From Microbacterium sp. zg-Y818 (GTDB lineage Bacteria > Actinomycetota > Actinomycetes > Actinomycetales > Microbacteriaceae): DNA of 64,000 nucleotides. Below are positions 21,121 through 30,704 of the stretch, piece by piece. Below the pieces are notes generated by a model, which was given only the letters and a program-made list of their open reading frames with translations, was not told the DNA's origin and ran no database searches. Within the stretch, counting starts at the first letter, position 1, and the number at the start of each line of letters is the position of its first letter. Location of the stretch: positions 806,001 through 870,000 of the forward strand of contig NZ_CP126741.1 in assembly GCF_030246905.1 (NCBI RefSeq), given 5' to 3'. A program made the position numbers and the translations under genes.

Positions 21121-21897
21121 TCAGCGACGCTCGTGCGGCAGAACCTGCTTGATGCGCTCGACCGGGTTCTGCGCGGGCGTCTCGTTGTACGCGTTCGCGA
21201 GTTCCTGGCCCGACAGGGCGTGGATGGCCGACATGATCTCGTCCGTCGCCAGGCGCCGGGCACGGCCCGAGGATGCCGGCCCGTGGTGGGACAGATCGAT
21301 CGGCTCCCCGAAGCGCACGGTCACGCGGGGGCGCAACCGCGGGAACTTCGCGCCGACCGGCATCGCGTCGTTCGTGCCGACGAGGCCGACGGGAACGACC
21401 GGCGCCCCGGTCTGCAGCGCCAGGAACGCCACGCCGGTGCGCCCCTTGTACAGCCGCCCGTCCAGGGACCGCGTGCCTTCGGGGTACAGGGCGGTCGCCC
21501 ACCCCGCCTCGAGCATGCGCTTCTGCTGGTCGAGGGCATCGAGCGCCGCCTGGCCCGCCCCGCGCTGCACGGGGAAGGCGCCGACCGCATAGAAGAACTC
21601 GCGGGCGAACCACCCCTTGAGTCCCTTGCCCTCGAAGTAGCTCGCCTTGGCGAGGAAGCGGACGGCGCGCGGCGACGCCATGGGGATCACGAACGAGTCG
21701 ATGAACGACAAGTGGTTGCTCGCGAGGATCACCGGACCCTTGCGCGGTACGTTCTTTCGCCCCTCGATGCGCGGCCAGTAGAACAGGCGCGCCAGCGGGG
21801 CGATGATCCAGCGTCCGACGACGTAGGTGAGCCCGACTCCGGGGACCAGAGAGGTCTCGCTCGTCTGCTTGGGGGATGCAGGGGGCTGGGCAGTCAC
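21121..21897 (-). CDS. plsC: 1-acyl-sn-glycerol-3-phosphate acyltransferase
   Basis: 258 residues from GTG 21897. Peripheral or single-span membrane enzyme acylating lysophosphatidic acid in phospholipid synthesis. NHLSFID (NHxSxxD catalytic motif) and YPEGTRS (acceptor site) are present, with an N-terminal amphipathic/hydrophobic segment. The frame is open to 21960, but GTG 21897 lies 6 nt after a TACCCT box and gives MTAQPPAS. Convergent with the osmC-like gene, 15 nt apart. Confidence 0.9.
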   Translation of the reverse strand: MTAQPPASPKQTSETSLVPGVGLTYVVGRWIIAPLARLFYWPRIEGRKNVPRKGPVILASNHLSFIDSFVIPMASPRAVRFLAKASYFEGKGLKGWFAREFFYAVGAFPVQRGAGQAALDALDQQKRMLEAGWATALYPEGTRSLDGRLYKGRTGVAFLALQTGAPVVPVGLVGTNDAMPVGAKFPRLRPRVTVRFGEPIDLSHHGPASSGRARRLATDEIMSAIHALSGQELANAYNETPAQNPVERIKQVLPHERR

Positions 21898-21903
21898 CCG
21901 TCG

Positions 21904-21909
21904 AGGGTA
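21904..21909 (-). promoter_or_regulatory. Leaderless promoter -10 box for plsC
   Basis: TACCCT on the minus strand, 6 nt upstream of GTG 21897. It decides between two possible plsC starts. Confidence 0.55.
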
Positions 21910-22019
21910 CTCCCGTTCGCATGCGCGCTCGGGCATGCGGCGCGGGAGGCTCCCAGCCACGACAAAGGAGAGTGAGGGAGGATGGCCTGGTCCCCCTTTC
22001 TCTCTCCGTGAGGATCCCC

Positions 22020-22967
22020 GTGCGCTTCCGCCCCCTAGCCGCTCTGTCCGTCGCCGCCGTTTCGGTGGTCCTCCTTTCGGGATGCACGGGGTCGGCGGAT
22101 CCCGCCGAGACTGAGGGCGCGGATTCGTCCGCGCTGTGCGACGCGCGGCTCGACGCCGGTGCCGCGTCCGACGCCGTCGAGGCCGAGGGGCCCGTTGGCG
22201 AGCCGCCCACCGTCAGCTTCTCCGCCCCGCTGGAGATCGAGCAGATCGAGACGTCGGTGCTCGTCGAGGGTGACGGCGACCGGGTCACGGAGGGCGACTA
22301 CGTCAACGTCGCCTTCGTAGGACTGGATGCCGAGACCGCCACCGAGATCGGTGCGATCGGCTATGTCGAGGGGGAGATGGCCGCCCAGCAGATCGGCGCA
22401 CAGACGGGGATCGGGCAGTTCCTCGGCTGCGCCACGGTCGGCACGCGCGTGGCGGTCGCCCTTCCCGCAGACGATGCCACCGGCACCGCAGCCCAGGTGT
22501 ACGTCATGGACCTGCTCGAGATCGTCCCCAGCGCCGCGTGGGGCGAGGAGCAGGAGCCGGTCGAGGGCATGCCCACGGTCGAACTCGATGAGACCGGCGC
22601 GCCCACGGTGACGCTTCCCGAGGGCGACGCGCCGACCGAGTATCAGCTCGCCGTGCTCAAGGAGGGTGACGGTGACACCGTGGCCGAGGGCGACAACGTC
22701 CAGCTGCAGTACCAGGGCGTGTCGTGGAACACCGGCGAGGTGTTCGACCAGAGCTGGGGCAGGGGCCCCACCGCCTTCCCCACGACCGCGGTCGTGAAGG
22801 GCTTCGGCGACGCGCTGGTCGGCCAGAAGGTCGGCTCACAGGTCATCGCGGTGCTTCCGCCGGCCGTCGCGTACGGCGAGGGCGAGATCAACGAGCAGGA
22901 CCTCGTCGGTCAGACCCTGGTCTTCGTCATCGACATCCTCGACATCGAGCCCGCGGCGACCCAGTGA
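22020..22967 (+). CDS. Lipoprotein with two FKBP-type peptidyl-prolyl isomerase domains
   Basis: About 315 residues. A signal peptide ends in the lipobox LLSGC, so it is a membrane-anchored extracytoplasmic protein. Two FKBP folds follow. The first (about residues 55-165) lacks the usual aromatic catalytic set and looks degenerate. The second (about 200-310) has [44 protein letters not shown] and YGEGE, like active FKBPs. Probably a folding helper for secreted proteins. Start: GTG 22020 has GAGGA six bases upstream; GTG 22008 is an alternative. Confidence 0.88.
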   Translation: MRFRPLAALSVAAVSVVLLSGCTGSADPAETEGADSSALCDARLDAGAASDAVEAEGPVGEPPTVSFSAPLEIEQIETSVLVEGDGDRVTEGDYVNVAFVGLDAETATEIGAIGYVEGEMAAQQIGAQTGIGQFLGCATVGTRVAVALPADDATGTAAQVYVMDLLEIVPSAAWGEEQEPVEGMPTVELDETGAPTVTLPEGDAPTEYQLAVLKEGDGDTVAEGDNVQLQYQGVSWNTGEVFDQSWGRGPTAFPTTAVVKGFGDALVGQKVGSQVIAVLPPAVAYGEGEINEQDLVGQTLVFVIDILDIEPAATQ

Positions 22968-22970
22968 TCG

Positions 22971-22976
22971 TAGGCT
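22971..22976 (+). promoter_or_regulatory. Leaderless promoter -10 box for dxr
   Basis: TAGGCT, 7 nt before the dxr GTG and immediately after the stop of the FKBP gene. Confidence 0.6.
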
Positions 22977-22983
22977 GAGGCGC

Positions 22984-24075
22984 GTGCGACGCGTTCTGAT
23001 CCTCGGCTCCACCGGTTCCATCGGCAGTCAGGCCCTCGACGTCATCCGCGCCCATCCGGGCCGGTTCGAGGTCGTGGGCCTGTCGGCCGGTTCGCAGCGC
23101 GACGCGCTGGCAGGCCAGGCGGAGGAGTTCCGCGTCGAGCACACGGCGCTGGGGGCGGTCGAGGCCGAGCAGCTGGTGCGCGACGTCGAAGCCGACGTGG
23201 TACTCAACGGCATCACGGGCTCGGTGGGGCTCGGCCCGACCATCGCCGCGCTCGAAGCCGGGCGCACCCTGGCCCTGGCCAACAAGGAGTCGCTCATCGT
23301 CGGCGGCGACCTCGTCACCGCGCTCGCCGCCCCCGGCCAGATCGTGCCGGTGGACTCGGAGCACTCCGCCATCGCCCAGGCGCTGCGCTCGGGGGAGCCC
23401 GGCGAGGTGCGCCGGCTCGTGCTCACCGCCTCGGGCGGGCCGTTCCGCGGCCGTACCCGCGACGAGCTGGCATCCGTCACCCCCGCCGAGGCCCTCGCGC
23501 ACCCCACGTGGGACATGGGGCGAGTGGTCACCACGAACTCCGCGACGCTCGTCAACAAGGGCCTCGAGGTCATCGAGGCCCACCTGCTGTTCGGCGTCGA
23601 CTACGCCGACATCGATGTCGTGGTGCACCCGCAGTCGATCGTGCACTCGATGGTGGAGTTCGTCGACGGCTCGACGATCGCCCAGGCGTCACCGCCGGAC
23701 ATGCGCCTGCCGATCTCGCTGGGCCTGGACTGGCCGCACCGGGTGTCGGGCGTCGGACGCCCGCTGGATTGGACCACAGCGACCTCGTGGACGTTCGAGC
23801 CGCTGGATGAGCGCGCCTTCCCCGCCGTGGCGCTCGCCAAGCAGGTCGGCCGTATCGGCGGAACGTATCCCGCCGTGTTCAACGCCGCGAACGAGCAGGC
23901 CGTCGACGCGTTCCACGAGGGTCGGCTCGGCTTCACGGACATCGTCGACACGGTGCGCGCCGTCGTCGACCGGCATGAGGCGCCGTCAGCTCTCTCGCGC
24001 GAGAGTCTCGCCGAGGCAGAGGAATGGGCGCGGCGCACCGCCGACGCCCTGATCGCCGGGGGTCAGAAGGTCTGA
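22984..24075 (+). CDS. dxr: 1-deoxy-D-xylulose 5-phosphate reductoisomerase
   Basis: 363 residues, NADPH-dependent second step of the MEP isoprenoid pathway. NADPH motif GSTGSIG at residues 8-14, [12 protein letters not shown], metal and substrate site [10 protein letters not shown], the flexible loop [11 protein letters not shown] and HPTWDMG are all present. ispG, a later enzyme of the same pathway, lies 11.8 kb downstream. The 3' end overlaps the convergent pflA by 13 nt. Confidence 0.97.
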   Translation: MRRVLILGSTGSIGSQALDVIRAHPGRFEVVGLSAGSQRDALAGQAEEFRVEHTALGAVEAEQLVRDVEADVVLNGITGSVGLGPTIAALEAGRTLALANKESLIVGGDLVTALAAPGQIVPVDSEHSAIAQALRSGEPGEVRRLVLTASGGPFRGRTRDELASVTPAEALAHPTWDMGRVVTTNSATLVNKGLEVIEAHLLFGVDYADIDVVVHPQSIVHSMVEFVDGSTIAQASPPDMRLPISLGLDWPHRVSGVGRPLDWTTATSWTFEPLDERAFPAVALAKQVGRIGGTYPAVFNAANEQAVDAFHEGRLGFTDIVDTVRAVVDRHEAPSALSRESLAEAEEWARRTADALIAGGQKV

Positions 24076-24875
24076 AGACCCCGCGCGCGGAAGCGATCGC
24101 GCACGCTCTCGGCGTGGTCCGCCTCGGGCGGCTGCACGTCGGCCAGGGCGTAGTCGATGCCCAGGCGCTCCCACTTCGACGTGCCCATCTGGTGGAACGG
24201 CAGCACCTCGACGCGCGCGACGTTCGGCCAGCGCTCGACGATGTCAGCCACGGCCTCCACGTTCTCGGGGGCGTCGGTCAGACCCGGAACGAGGACGAAC
24301 CGGATCCACACCGGCACGCCCTTGGCCGCCAGGCGGTCGCCGAAGTCGATGGTGGGCTGCAGCTCGCGGCCGGTCACCTCGCGGTACGTGTCCGGCAGGC
24401 CCGACTTCACGTCCAGCAGCACCATGCCGAGGTCGTCCAGCAGGGCGTCGGAGGCGTTGCGTCCGAGGTTGCCCGAGGTGTCGAGGGCGACATGGATGCC
24501 GAGCTCCTTCGCCTCGCGGGCCAGTCGCGTCACGAACGCCGGCTGCTGCAGGGGCTCGCCACCCGAGATGGTGAGCCCGCCGCCGGTGGCCTTGAACACC
24601 GGCAGGTACCGGCGCAAGCGCGCCAGCACATCGTCGACCTCGGTGGGGATGCCGTCGCGCTGCTGCCACGTGTCGGGGTTGTGGCAGTACTGGCAGCGCA
24701 GCGGGCATCCGGCGAGGAAGAGGGTCATCCTGGTGCCGGGACCGTCCACGGAAGTGACGAGCTCCCAGGAGTGCACGCTCGCGACGCGACCCGCCCGAAC
24801 AGCTTCGAGGTGGGCGTGACGTCCGTCGGAGTCAGGGCGTGCGGCATCGGGCGCCGGCACCAGGATGGCAGACAC
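24063..24875 (-). CDS. pflA: Pyruvate formate-lyase activating enzyme
   Basis: 270-residue radical SAM enzyme that installs the glycyl radical on PflB. The [4Fe-4S] motif CxxxCxxC is C57-C61-C64 in [30 protein letters not shown] and LDTSGN are the SAM-contacting motifs. It carries about 30 extra N-terminal residues. Five bases separate it from the upstream pflB, so the two form an operon. Confidence 0.96.
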   Translation of the reverse strand: MSAILVPAPDAARPDSDGRHAHLEAVRAGRVASVHSWELVTSVDGPGTRMTLFLAGCPLRCQYCHNPDTWQQRDGIPTEVDDVLARLRRYLPVFKATGGGLTISGGEPLQQPAFVTRLAREAKELGIHVALDTSGNLGRNASDALLDDLGMVLLDVKSGLPDTYREVTGRELQPTIDFGDRLAAKGVPVWIRFVLVPGLTDAPENVEAVADIVERWPNVARVEVLPFHQMGTSKWERLGIDYALADVQPPEADHAESVRDRFRARGLQTF

Positions 24876-24880
24876 GGGAG

Positions 24881-27154
24881 TCAGATTCCCGTGTGGAACG
24901 TGCGGCTGATGACGTCGAGCTGCTGCTCGCGCGTCAGTCGCACGAAGTTGACCGCGTATCCGGAGACACGGATGGTCAGCTGCGGATAGTTCTCCGGGTG
25001 CTCCATGGCATCCTCCAGCGTCTCGCGCGTGAGCACGTTGACGTTGAGGTGGTAGCCGCCCGAGACCATCTGGGCGTCGAGGAGGCCCACGAGGTTGTGC
25101 ACCCGCTCCTCTTCGGTCCGGCCGAGGCCGGCCGGGACCACCGTGGTGGTGAGCGAGATGCCGTCCTGCGCCTGCTCGAAGGGGAGTTTCGCGACCGAGA
25201 GGGCCGCCGCCAGCATGCCGTGGGTGTCGCGTCCGTTCATCGGGTTGGCACCAGGGGCGAAGGGCTGACCGGCGCGGCGTCCGTCGGGGGTGTTGCCCGT
25301 CTTCTTGCCGTAGACGACGTTCGAGGTGATCGTCAGCACCGACTGGGTGTGCACCGCGTTGCGGTAGGTGGGGTGGCGGCGCAGCATCTCCATGAACTCG
25401 CTCACGAGGTCACGGGCGATGTCGTCGACGCGGTCGTCGTCGTTGCCGAAGGTGGGGTAGTCGCCCTCGACCTCGTAGTCCACGACCAGGCCGGTCTCGT
25501 CGCGCACGGGGCGGACGGTGGCGTACTTGATCGCCGACAGCGAGTCTGCGGCCACCGACAGGCCGGCGATGCCGCAGGCCATGGTGCGCATGACCTCGAG
25601 GTCGTGCAGCGCCATCTCGAGCCGCTCGTAGGCGTACTTGTCGTGCATGTAGTGGATGCAGTTGAGCGCGTCGACGTAGGTCTCGGCGAGCCACTCCATC
25701 GTCGTGCGGAACTTCTCGCGCACGTCGTCGTACTCCAGCACGTCACCGGTCACCGCAGGCAGCAGGGGCGTGATCTGCTTGCCGCTGACCTCGTCGCGTC
25801 CGCCGTTGATGGCGTACAGCAGCGTCTTGGCGAGGTTGACCCGAGCACCGAAGAACTGCATCTGCTTGCCGACGGCCATGGGCGACACGCAGCAGGCGAT
25901 GGCTGCGTCGTCGCCGCAGAGGGCGCGGATGTGGGCGTCGGACTCGTACTGGATCGACGAGGTGTCGATGGAGACCTTCGCGCAGAACTCCTTGAAGCCC
26001 TCGGGCAGGTCGTCGCTCCACAGCACCGTCAGGTTCGGCTCGGGGGCGGGGCCTAGGTTGTAGAGGGTCTGCAGGAAGCGGAACGCGGTCTTGGTGACGA
26101 GTGTGCGCCCGTCCTCGCCGATGCCGCCGATGGACTCGGTCACCCACGTGGGGTCGCCGGAGAACAGCGCGTCGTACTCGGGGGTGCGCAGGAACCGCAC
26201 GATGCGCAGCTTGATGACGAGGTCGTCGACGAGCTCCTGCACGTCCTGCTCGGTGAGGATGCCGCGGGCGAGGTCCCGCTCGATGTAGATGTCGAGGAAG
26301 GCGGTGTTGCGCCCGAAGCTCATCGCGGCGCCGTTCTGCTCCTTCACCGCGCCGAGGTACGCGAAGTACAGCCACTGGAGCGCCTCGCGCGCCGTGGCGG
26401 CCGGGCGGGTGATGTCGTAGCCGTAGGAGGCGGCCATCTCGGCGAGCTCCTGCAGGGCGCGGATCTGCTCGGCGTTCTCTTCACGCTGGCGGATGATCTC
26501 CTCGGAGGAGAAGTGCATGTCGAGCTCTGCGCGCTCGGTCTTCTTGCCTGCGATGAGCGCGTCGGTGCCGTACAGCGCCACGCGGCGATAGTCGCCGATG
26601 ATGCGGCCGCGGCCGTAGGCGTCGGGCAGCCCGGTGATGATGTGGCTGCTGCGTGCGCGGCGGACGGCCGGCGGGTAGACGTCGAACACGCCGTCGTTGT
26701 GCGTCTTGCGGTAGCTGGTGAAGATCTTCTCCAGCACGGGGTCGATCTCGTAGCCGTAGGTCTCCAGTGCACCCTTGACCATGCGCCATCCGCCGTACGG
26801 CATGATCGCGCGCTTGAGGGGCGCGTCGGTCTGCAGGCCGACGATCAGCTCGTCATCCTCGGCGATGTAGCCGGGGGCGTGGGCGGTGATGCTGGCGGGC
26901 GTGTGGTTGTCGACGTCGTAGACGCCGCGCTCGCGCTCTTCGGGGAACATCCCCATGAGGGTCTGCCACACCCGCTCGGTGCGCTCGGTCGCGCCCGTGA
27001 GGAACGCGGCGTCACCGGTGTAGGGGGTGTAGTTCGCCTGGATGAACCCGCGGACGTCGATGCCGTCCTGCCAGGGGCCGGGAGTGAATCCTTCCCAGGC
27101 CTCGGGCATGGCGTCTGCGCCGGAAAGCTGCGTGGGGGGAGTGACCGTGGTCAT
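24881..27154 (-). CDS. pflB: Formate C-acetyltransferase (pyruvate formate-lyase)
   Basis: 757-residue glycyl radical enzyme converting pyruvate and CoA to acetyl-CoA and formate without oxygen. The adjacent catalytic cysteines are C421-C422 in [18 protein letters not shown], and the radical glycine is G732 in RVSGYAV. Full length for the family (E. coli 760). In an organism with a complete ATP synthase it indicates a fermentative option under oxygen limitation. ATG preceded by GAGGAAACG. The upstream region carries duplicated palindromes. Confidence 0.97.
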   Translation of the reverse strand: MTTVTPPTQLSGADAMPEAWEGFTPGPWQDGIDVRGFIQANYTPYTGDAAFLTGATERTERVWQTLMGMFPEERERGVYDVDNHTPASITAHAPGYIAEDDELIVGLQTDAPLKRAIMPYGGWRMVKGALETYGYEIDPVLEKIFTSYRKTHNDGVFDVYPPAVRRARSSHIITGLPDAYGRGRIIGDYRRVALYGTDALIAGKKTERAELDMHFSSEEIIRQREENAEQIRALQELAEMAASYGYDITRPAATAREALQWLYFAYLGAVKEQNGAAMSFGRNTAFLDIYIERDLARGILTEQDVQELVDDLVIKLRIVRFLRTPEYDALFSGDPTWVTESIGGIGEDGRTLVTKTAFRFLQTLYNLGPAPEPNLTVLWSDDLPEGFKEFCAKVSIDTSSIQYESDAHIRALCGDDAAIACCVSPMAVGKQMQFFGARVNLAKTLLYAINGGRDEVSGKQITPLLPAVTGDVLEYDDVREKFRTTMEWLAETYVDALNCIHYMHDKYAYERLEMALHDLEVMRTMACGIAGLSVAADSLSAIKYATVRPVRDETGLVVDYEVEGDYPTFGNDDDRVDDIARDLVSEFMEMLRRHPTYRNAVHTQSVLTITSNVVYGKKTGNTPDGRRAGQPFAPGANPMNGRDTHGMLAAALSVAKLPFEQAQDGISLTTTVVPAGLGRTEEERVHNLVGLLDAQMVSGGYHLNVNVLTRETLEDAMEHPENYPQLTIRVSGYAVNFVRLTREQQLDVISRTFHTGI

Positions 27155-27220
27155 CGTTTCCTCAATCCTCTGCGAATGATCGCCATACGGGTCTCGTCGG
27201 GACCCTGGAGGCGTATCCCC

Positions 27221-27226
27221 AGACTA
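27221..27226 (-). promoter_or_regulatory. Possible pflB promoter -10 box
   Basis: TAGTCT on the minus strand with TTCCGT 17 bp upstream. The 17-bp spacer is largely filled by the palindrome at 27231-27243. If real, a regulator bound there would sit between -35 and -10. Confidence 0.3.
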
Positions 27227-27230
27227 CTCC

Positions 27231-27314
27231 GTGGTCTGACCACACGGAACCGAGCATGCACGCGACGCACAAGAAACCCCGCGCCGAACGTCCGTCAGAT
27301 GTGGCGTGACCACA
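27231..27314. promoter_or_regulatory. Pair of near-identical palindromes upstream of pflB
   Basis: GTGGTCTGACCACA (27231-27244) and GTGGCGTGACCACA (27301-27314) are identical at 12 of 14 positions and each is a dyad of GTGG and CCAC. Their centres are 70 bp apart. They lie 77-160 nt upstream of the pflB start in a gene-free stretch (27155-27377). Likely operators of a redox- or carbon-responsive regulator. The arms resemble Crp/Fnr-family half-sites but match neither consensus. Confidence 0.55.
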
Positions 27315-27343
27315 AAGAGTGACGATGCGCGGCCGTTGCAGCT

Positions 27344-27359
27344 CGCGCCGAGGGGCGCG
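27344..27359 (-). terminator. Possible terminator after the murE-like gene
   Basis: CGCGCC and GGCGCG pair around GAGG just downstream of the murE-like stop on the minus strand. No U tract follows. Confidence 0.4.
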
Positions 27360-27377
27360 GAGGGCTCGCGAACGGGG

Positions 27378-28997
27378 TCAGTCGGAATACGGGACGGGCC
27401 AGCTGGGCTCGGGCACCGGCCACCCCGCGTCGCGGAGGGCGCGGCGGGCGAGTTCGCGCGCCGAGTAGGGTGTGCGCTGTCCGCGGATGTCGCGGTAGTC
27501 CTGGTGGCCGGGGCCGGCCCACAGAATGGCATCCCCCTCGCCGACGAGCTTCACGGCCTCGACGATGGCGCGCTCGGGCGGCGAGTACTCGTGGATCTCG
27601 GCGTCGGGCCGAGCCAGGCGCGCGCCCTCGATGAGGGTCGCCCGGATCGAGTCGGGGTCCTCGAAGCGCGGGTGGTGGTCGGTGATGACGAGGATGTCGC
27701 TGCCGAGCACGGCGGTGCGTCCCATGTCATGGCGCTTGGTGGCATCCCGGTCGCCGTCGGCGCCGAAGAGCATGAGCACCTTGCCGGGGGTGACGCGCCG
27801 CACGGCGGCGAGCGTCTTCTCGAACGCGTCGGGGGAGTGACCGAAGTCGACGTAGACGGCGGGTCCGCGTTCCCCGGAGACCCGCTGGGTGCGGCCGGGG
27901 AGATGGGCGCGGATGCCGCCATCGCGCTCGAGCGCGGCGGCGATGGTGTCCCACGCGTAGCCCCCCTCGAGCATCATCACGATCGCGAGGGCTGCGTTGG
28001 CGGCCATGTGTCGACCGATGACGGGGACCGTGGTCTGCAGCGAGCGACCCCCGGGGCCGGTGAGGCGGAACTCGGTGCCCTCCTGGCGCTCGTCGACGAT
28101 CTCGACGATCCAGTCCGCGCCCGCCGCGACCGCGGGGTCGGCGGCGATGTCGGGGGTGCCGACGGTGGTGCAGGGCACCTCGCATCGTGCGACGACCTCG
28201 GCGCCGGCCGCCGAATCGAGGGAGACGACCGCCCGGCGCGCGCGGTCGGCGCGGAAGAGCGGCAGCTTCGCCTCGAAGTACTCGCGCATGTCGGCGTAGT
28301 CATCGAGGTGGTCGTGGCTGAGGTTCGTGAACGCCGCGACGTCGAACATGATGCCGTCCACGCGGTGACGCGACAGCGCCTGCGCCGACACCTCGACGGC
28401 GACGGCCTCGACGCCGCGCTCGCGCATGAGGGCGAGGAGCGCGTGGAACTCGGATGCCTCGGGGGTCGTCAGCCGCGACACGATCACCTGACCGGCGATG
28501 TGACGTTCCGCCGTCGACGACAGGCCGGTCACGGCGCCCACCTGCTCGAGGATCCCCTCCAGCAGGTGCGACACGCTCGTCTTGCCGTTGGTGCCGGTCG
28601 TGGCGAACAGCAGGGGCAGGTCGTCGCCGGAGCCGGTGCCGTACACCCAGGCCGACAGGTCGCCGAGCATCGCACGCGGGTCGTCGACGACGACGATCGG
28701 CAGCCCGGCGTCGGCGGCGATATCGGCCCCGGCCGCGTCGGTGACGATCGCGACGGCGCCCTTCTCGGCAGCTGCGCGGGCGAACTCCGCACCGTGGCGG
28801 GCCGCGCCGCGGATGGCCACGAACGCCTCGCCGGGTCGGAGGTCGGCGGTGGCGAGTGTGATGCCCGACAGGCTTACTCCGGCGACGTCGCCGCGGACGT
28901 CGATGCCGAAGCGGCGGGCGAGTTCGTCGAGCGCGCGCACCGGCGGGTGCTCGGGGCGCAGGACGGGCGGGAGATTGGTGGGGGCATCGGTGGGCAT
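27378..28997 (-). CDS. MurE-like Mur ligase
   Basis: 539 residues with the three Mur ligase domains. ATP loop TTGTNGKTS (133-141), TNLSHDHLDDY, the carbamylated-lysine region YFEAKLPLF (K244), and FGADGDRDATKR support MurE, which adds the third residue of the peptidoglycan stem peptide. The specificity motif, DNPR in diaminopimelate enzymes, reads DHHPR here (440-444), so the substrate may differ. It is not in a division-and-wall cluster but between pfl and gad genes. GAGGATGGG precedes the ATG. It could be the only MurE or a second, specialised one; the window cannot tell. Confidence 0.8.
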   Translation of the reverse strand: MPTDAPTNLPPVLRPEHPPVRALDELARRFGIDVRGDVAGVSLSGITLATADLRPGEAFVAIRGAARHGAEFARAAAEKGAVAIVTDAAGADIAADAGLPIVVVDDPRAMLGDLSAWVYGTGSGDDLPLLFATTGTNGKTSVSHLLEGILEQVGAVTGLSSTAERHIAGQVIVSRLTTPEASEFHALLALMRERGVEAVAVEVSAQALSRHRVDGIMFDVAAFTNLSHDHLDDYADMREYFEAKLPLFRADRARRAVVSLDSAAGAEVVARCEVPCTTVGTPDIAADPAVAAGADWIVEIVDERQEGTEFRLTGPGGRSLQTTVPVIGRHMAANAALAIVMMLEGGYAWDTIAAALERDGGIRAHLPGRTQRVSGERGPAVYVDFGHSPDAFEKTLAAVRRVTPGKVLMLFGADGDRDATKRHDMGRTAVLGSDILVITDHHPRFEDPDSIRATLIEGARLARPDAEIHEYSPPERAIVEAVKLVGEGDAILWAGPGHQDYRDIRGQRTPYSARELARRALRDAGWPVPEPSWPVPYSD

Positions 28998-29048
28998 GGC
29001 GTTCCCATCCTCTCATCCGGCATGGCCGACACCTCCACCCTGCACGCA

Positions 29049-29088
29049 GATCTGCGGTCGCAGCACCGATGCGCCACGACCGCAGATC
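29049..29088 (-). terminator. Terminator of the gadB-gadC operon
   Basis: Perfect 12-bp inverted repeat GATCTGCGGTCG / CGACCGCAGATC (29049-29060 with 29077-29088), 10 nt after the permease stop on the minus strand and before the murE-like gene. Confidence 0.65.
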
Positions 29089-29098
29089 ACTGCCGAGC

Positions 29099-30694
29099 TC
29101 AGGTGGATGGAGGCGGGGCTCCGTCCGACCGGGGCGCCGCGCCTGTCGAGGGCGGGGGCGCGGAGCCGGCGGCCGGAGACGCGGTCGCGCCCGCAGCCGC
29201 AGCCTCATCCTCGTCATGCGTGCCGTGCAGGGCCTTCTCCGCCGGGCTCCGCCGGTCCCATGCGGGCTTGCGCAGCGCGTAGAAGAGCAAGGGAGGTCCG
29301 CCGAGCACGACGATGACGAGGCCCACGATCCACGGATACGCCGCGACCGGGAACGCGGTGAACCCGTCAGGCGGGACGAAAGCCAGCACGAACGCCGTGA
29401 GGCAGGCGAGGAAGCCGACCCCGGCGACGAGGTTCATCGCCGGTACCCGGTAGGCGCGCTTCACGTTCGGTTCCTTGCGGCGCAGGATGATCGCCGCCGC
29501 GAACATCAGCATGTACATGATCAGGTACAGCGCAGCCGCCATGTCGATGAGCGCGACGAACGCCGCACTCACGTTCGGCACGATCACGAAGATCGCCGCC
29601 AGGACCGTCACGATGGTGCCCTGCAGCATGAGGATGCCGGACTGCACGCCCGCCTTGTTCCGCTTCTGCAGGGCGGGCGGCAGCAGCCCGGTCTCGGCCG
29701 CGGCGAGCAGGCCCTTCGACGGACCGGCGATCCAGGTGATCACCGAGGCCAGGGCGCCGGCGGCGATGAGCGCCGACACCACTGCCGTCGCCCACCCCAG
29801 ATCCCATCTGTCGAAGTAGGCCTGGAACGCGAGCATGATGCCGTTCGTGAGCCCGAGGTCTTTTTCCGGCACGGCGATCGAGATCGCAAGCGTCGGCAGG
29901 ATGAACACGAGCAGGATGAGGATCGACGCCAGCAGCACCGACCGCGGATACCCGCGCCCCGGGTCCTTCATCTGGTTCACGTGGACCGCGTTGACCTCCA
30001 TGCCCGCGTAGGCGAGCACGTTCGACACGATGAGCACGATCGAGGCGATGCCGGTGAACGGCGGGATGACGGCCGAGGGATCCAGCGAGGTCTCGCTCTT
30101 CTCGCCGGTGCCCAGCCAGATGAACCCGAACACGATGAGCAGCACCGCCGGCAGCAGGGTGCCGAGGATGCCGCCCCACGATCCGAGCTTGGCGAACAGG
30201 TTGCCGCCGCGCAGGGTGATCAGCGTGGACCCCCAGTAGAGCGCCAGGATGATGATCGCGGTGTACAGCCCGGAGTTCGACAGTGAGGGATCGAGGAACA
30301 CGAATGCCAGAGCGGCCGCGATGAACGCGATCTGCGTCGGATACCACACCACGTTCTGGATCCACTGCAGCCAGACCGCGGTGAAGCCCCACCGGTTCCC
30401 CATAGCCTCCCGCACCCAGACGTAGACGCCGCCTTTCCATCCCGTCGCCAGTTCTGCGGCGACCAGCGCCGTGGGGATGAGGAAGAAGATGGCCGGGATG
30501 ATGTAGAGCGTGATGCTGCCGAGGCCGTACACCGCCATGGCGGGCAGCGAGCGCAGACTCGCGACCACCACGAGGGTCAGCATCGCGAGCTGGCCGACTC
30601 CGAGGAAGGCGGTGACGGCCTTGTGGGAGGTGAGCGGATGGTTGGATGCCGCCTTCGCGGCATCCGTCGCCTGGTTCGATGCGTTGGTCGACAT
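29099..30694 (-). CDS. gadC: APC-family amino acid antiporter, GadC-like
   Basis: 531 residues with about 12 membrane helices of the APC fold. The region WIQNVVWYPTQIAFIAAALA and the position right after gadB identify it as the glutamate/GABA antiporter of the acid-resistance pair. The cytoplasmic tail (from about residue 475) is rich in Ala, Pro, Ser and acidic residues and does not look like the C-plug of E. coli GadC, so pH gating may differ. Ten bases separate it from gadB, with AAGGGG overlapping the gadB stop as ribosome binding site. Confidence 0.88.
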   Translation of the reverse strand: MSTNASNQATDAAKAASNHPLTSHKAVTAFLGVGQLAMLTLVVVASLRSLPAMAVYGLGSITLYIIPAIFFLIPTALVAAELATGWKGGVYVWVREAMGNRWGFTAVWLQWIQNVVWYPTQIAFIAAALAFVFLDPSLSNSGLYTAIIILALYWGSTLITLRGGNLFAKLGSWGGILGTLLPAVLLIVFGFIWLGTGEKSETSLDPSAVIPPFTGIASIVLIVSNVLAYAGMEVNAVHVNQMKDPGRGYPRSVLLASILILLVFILPTLAISIAVPEKDLGLTNGIMLAFQAYFDRWDLGWATAVVSALIAAGALASVITWIAGPSKGLLAAAETGLLPPALQKRNKAGVQSGILMLQGTIVTVLAAIFVIVPNVSAAFVALIDMAAALYLIMYMLMFAAAIILRRKEPNVKRAYRVPAMNLVAGVGFLACLTAFVLAFVPPDGFTAFPVAAYPWIVGLVIVVLGGPPLLFYALRKPAWDRRSPAEKALHGTHDEDEAAAAGATASPAAGSAPPPSTGAAPRSDGAPPPST

Positions 30695-30704
30695 GACTGG
30701 CCCC

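Noticed and set aside
27306..29282. Plus-strand open frame of 658 codons opposite the murE-like gene
   Set aside because: Composition is that of antisense reading; the minus-strand frame has all Mur ligase motifs and a good ribosome binding site.
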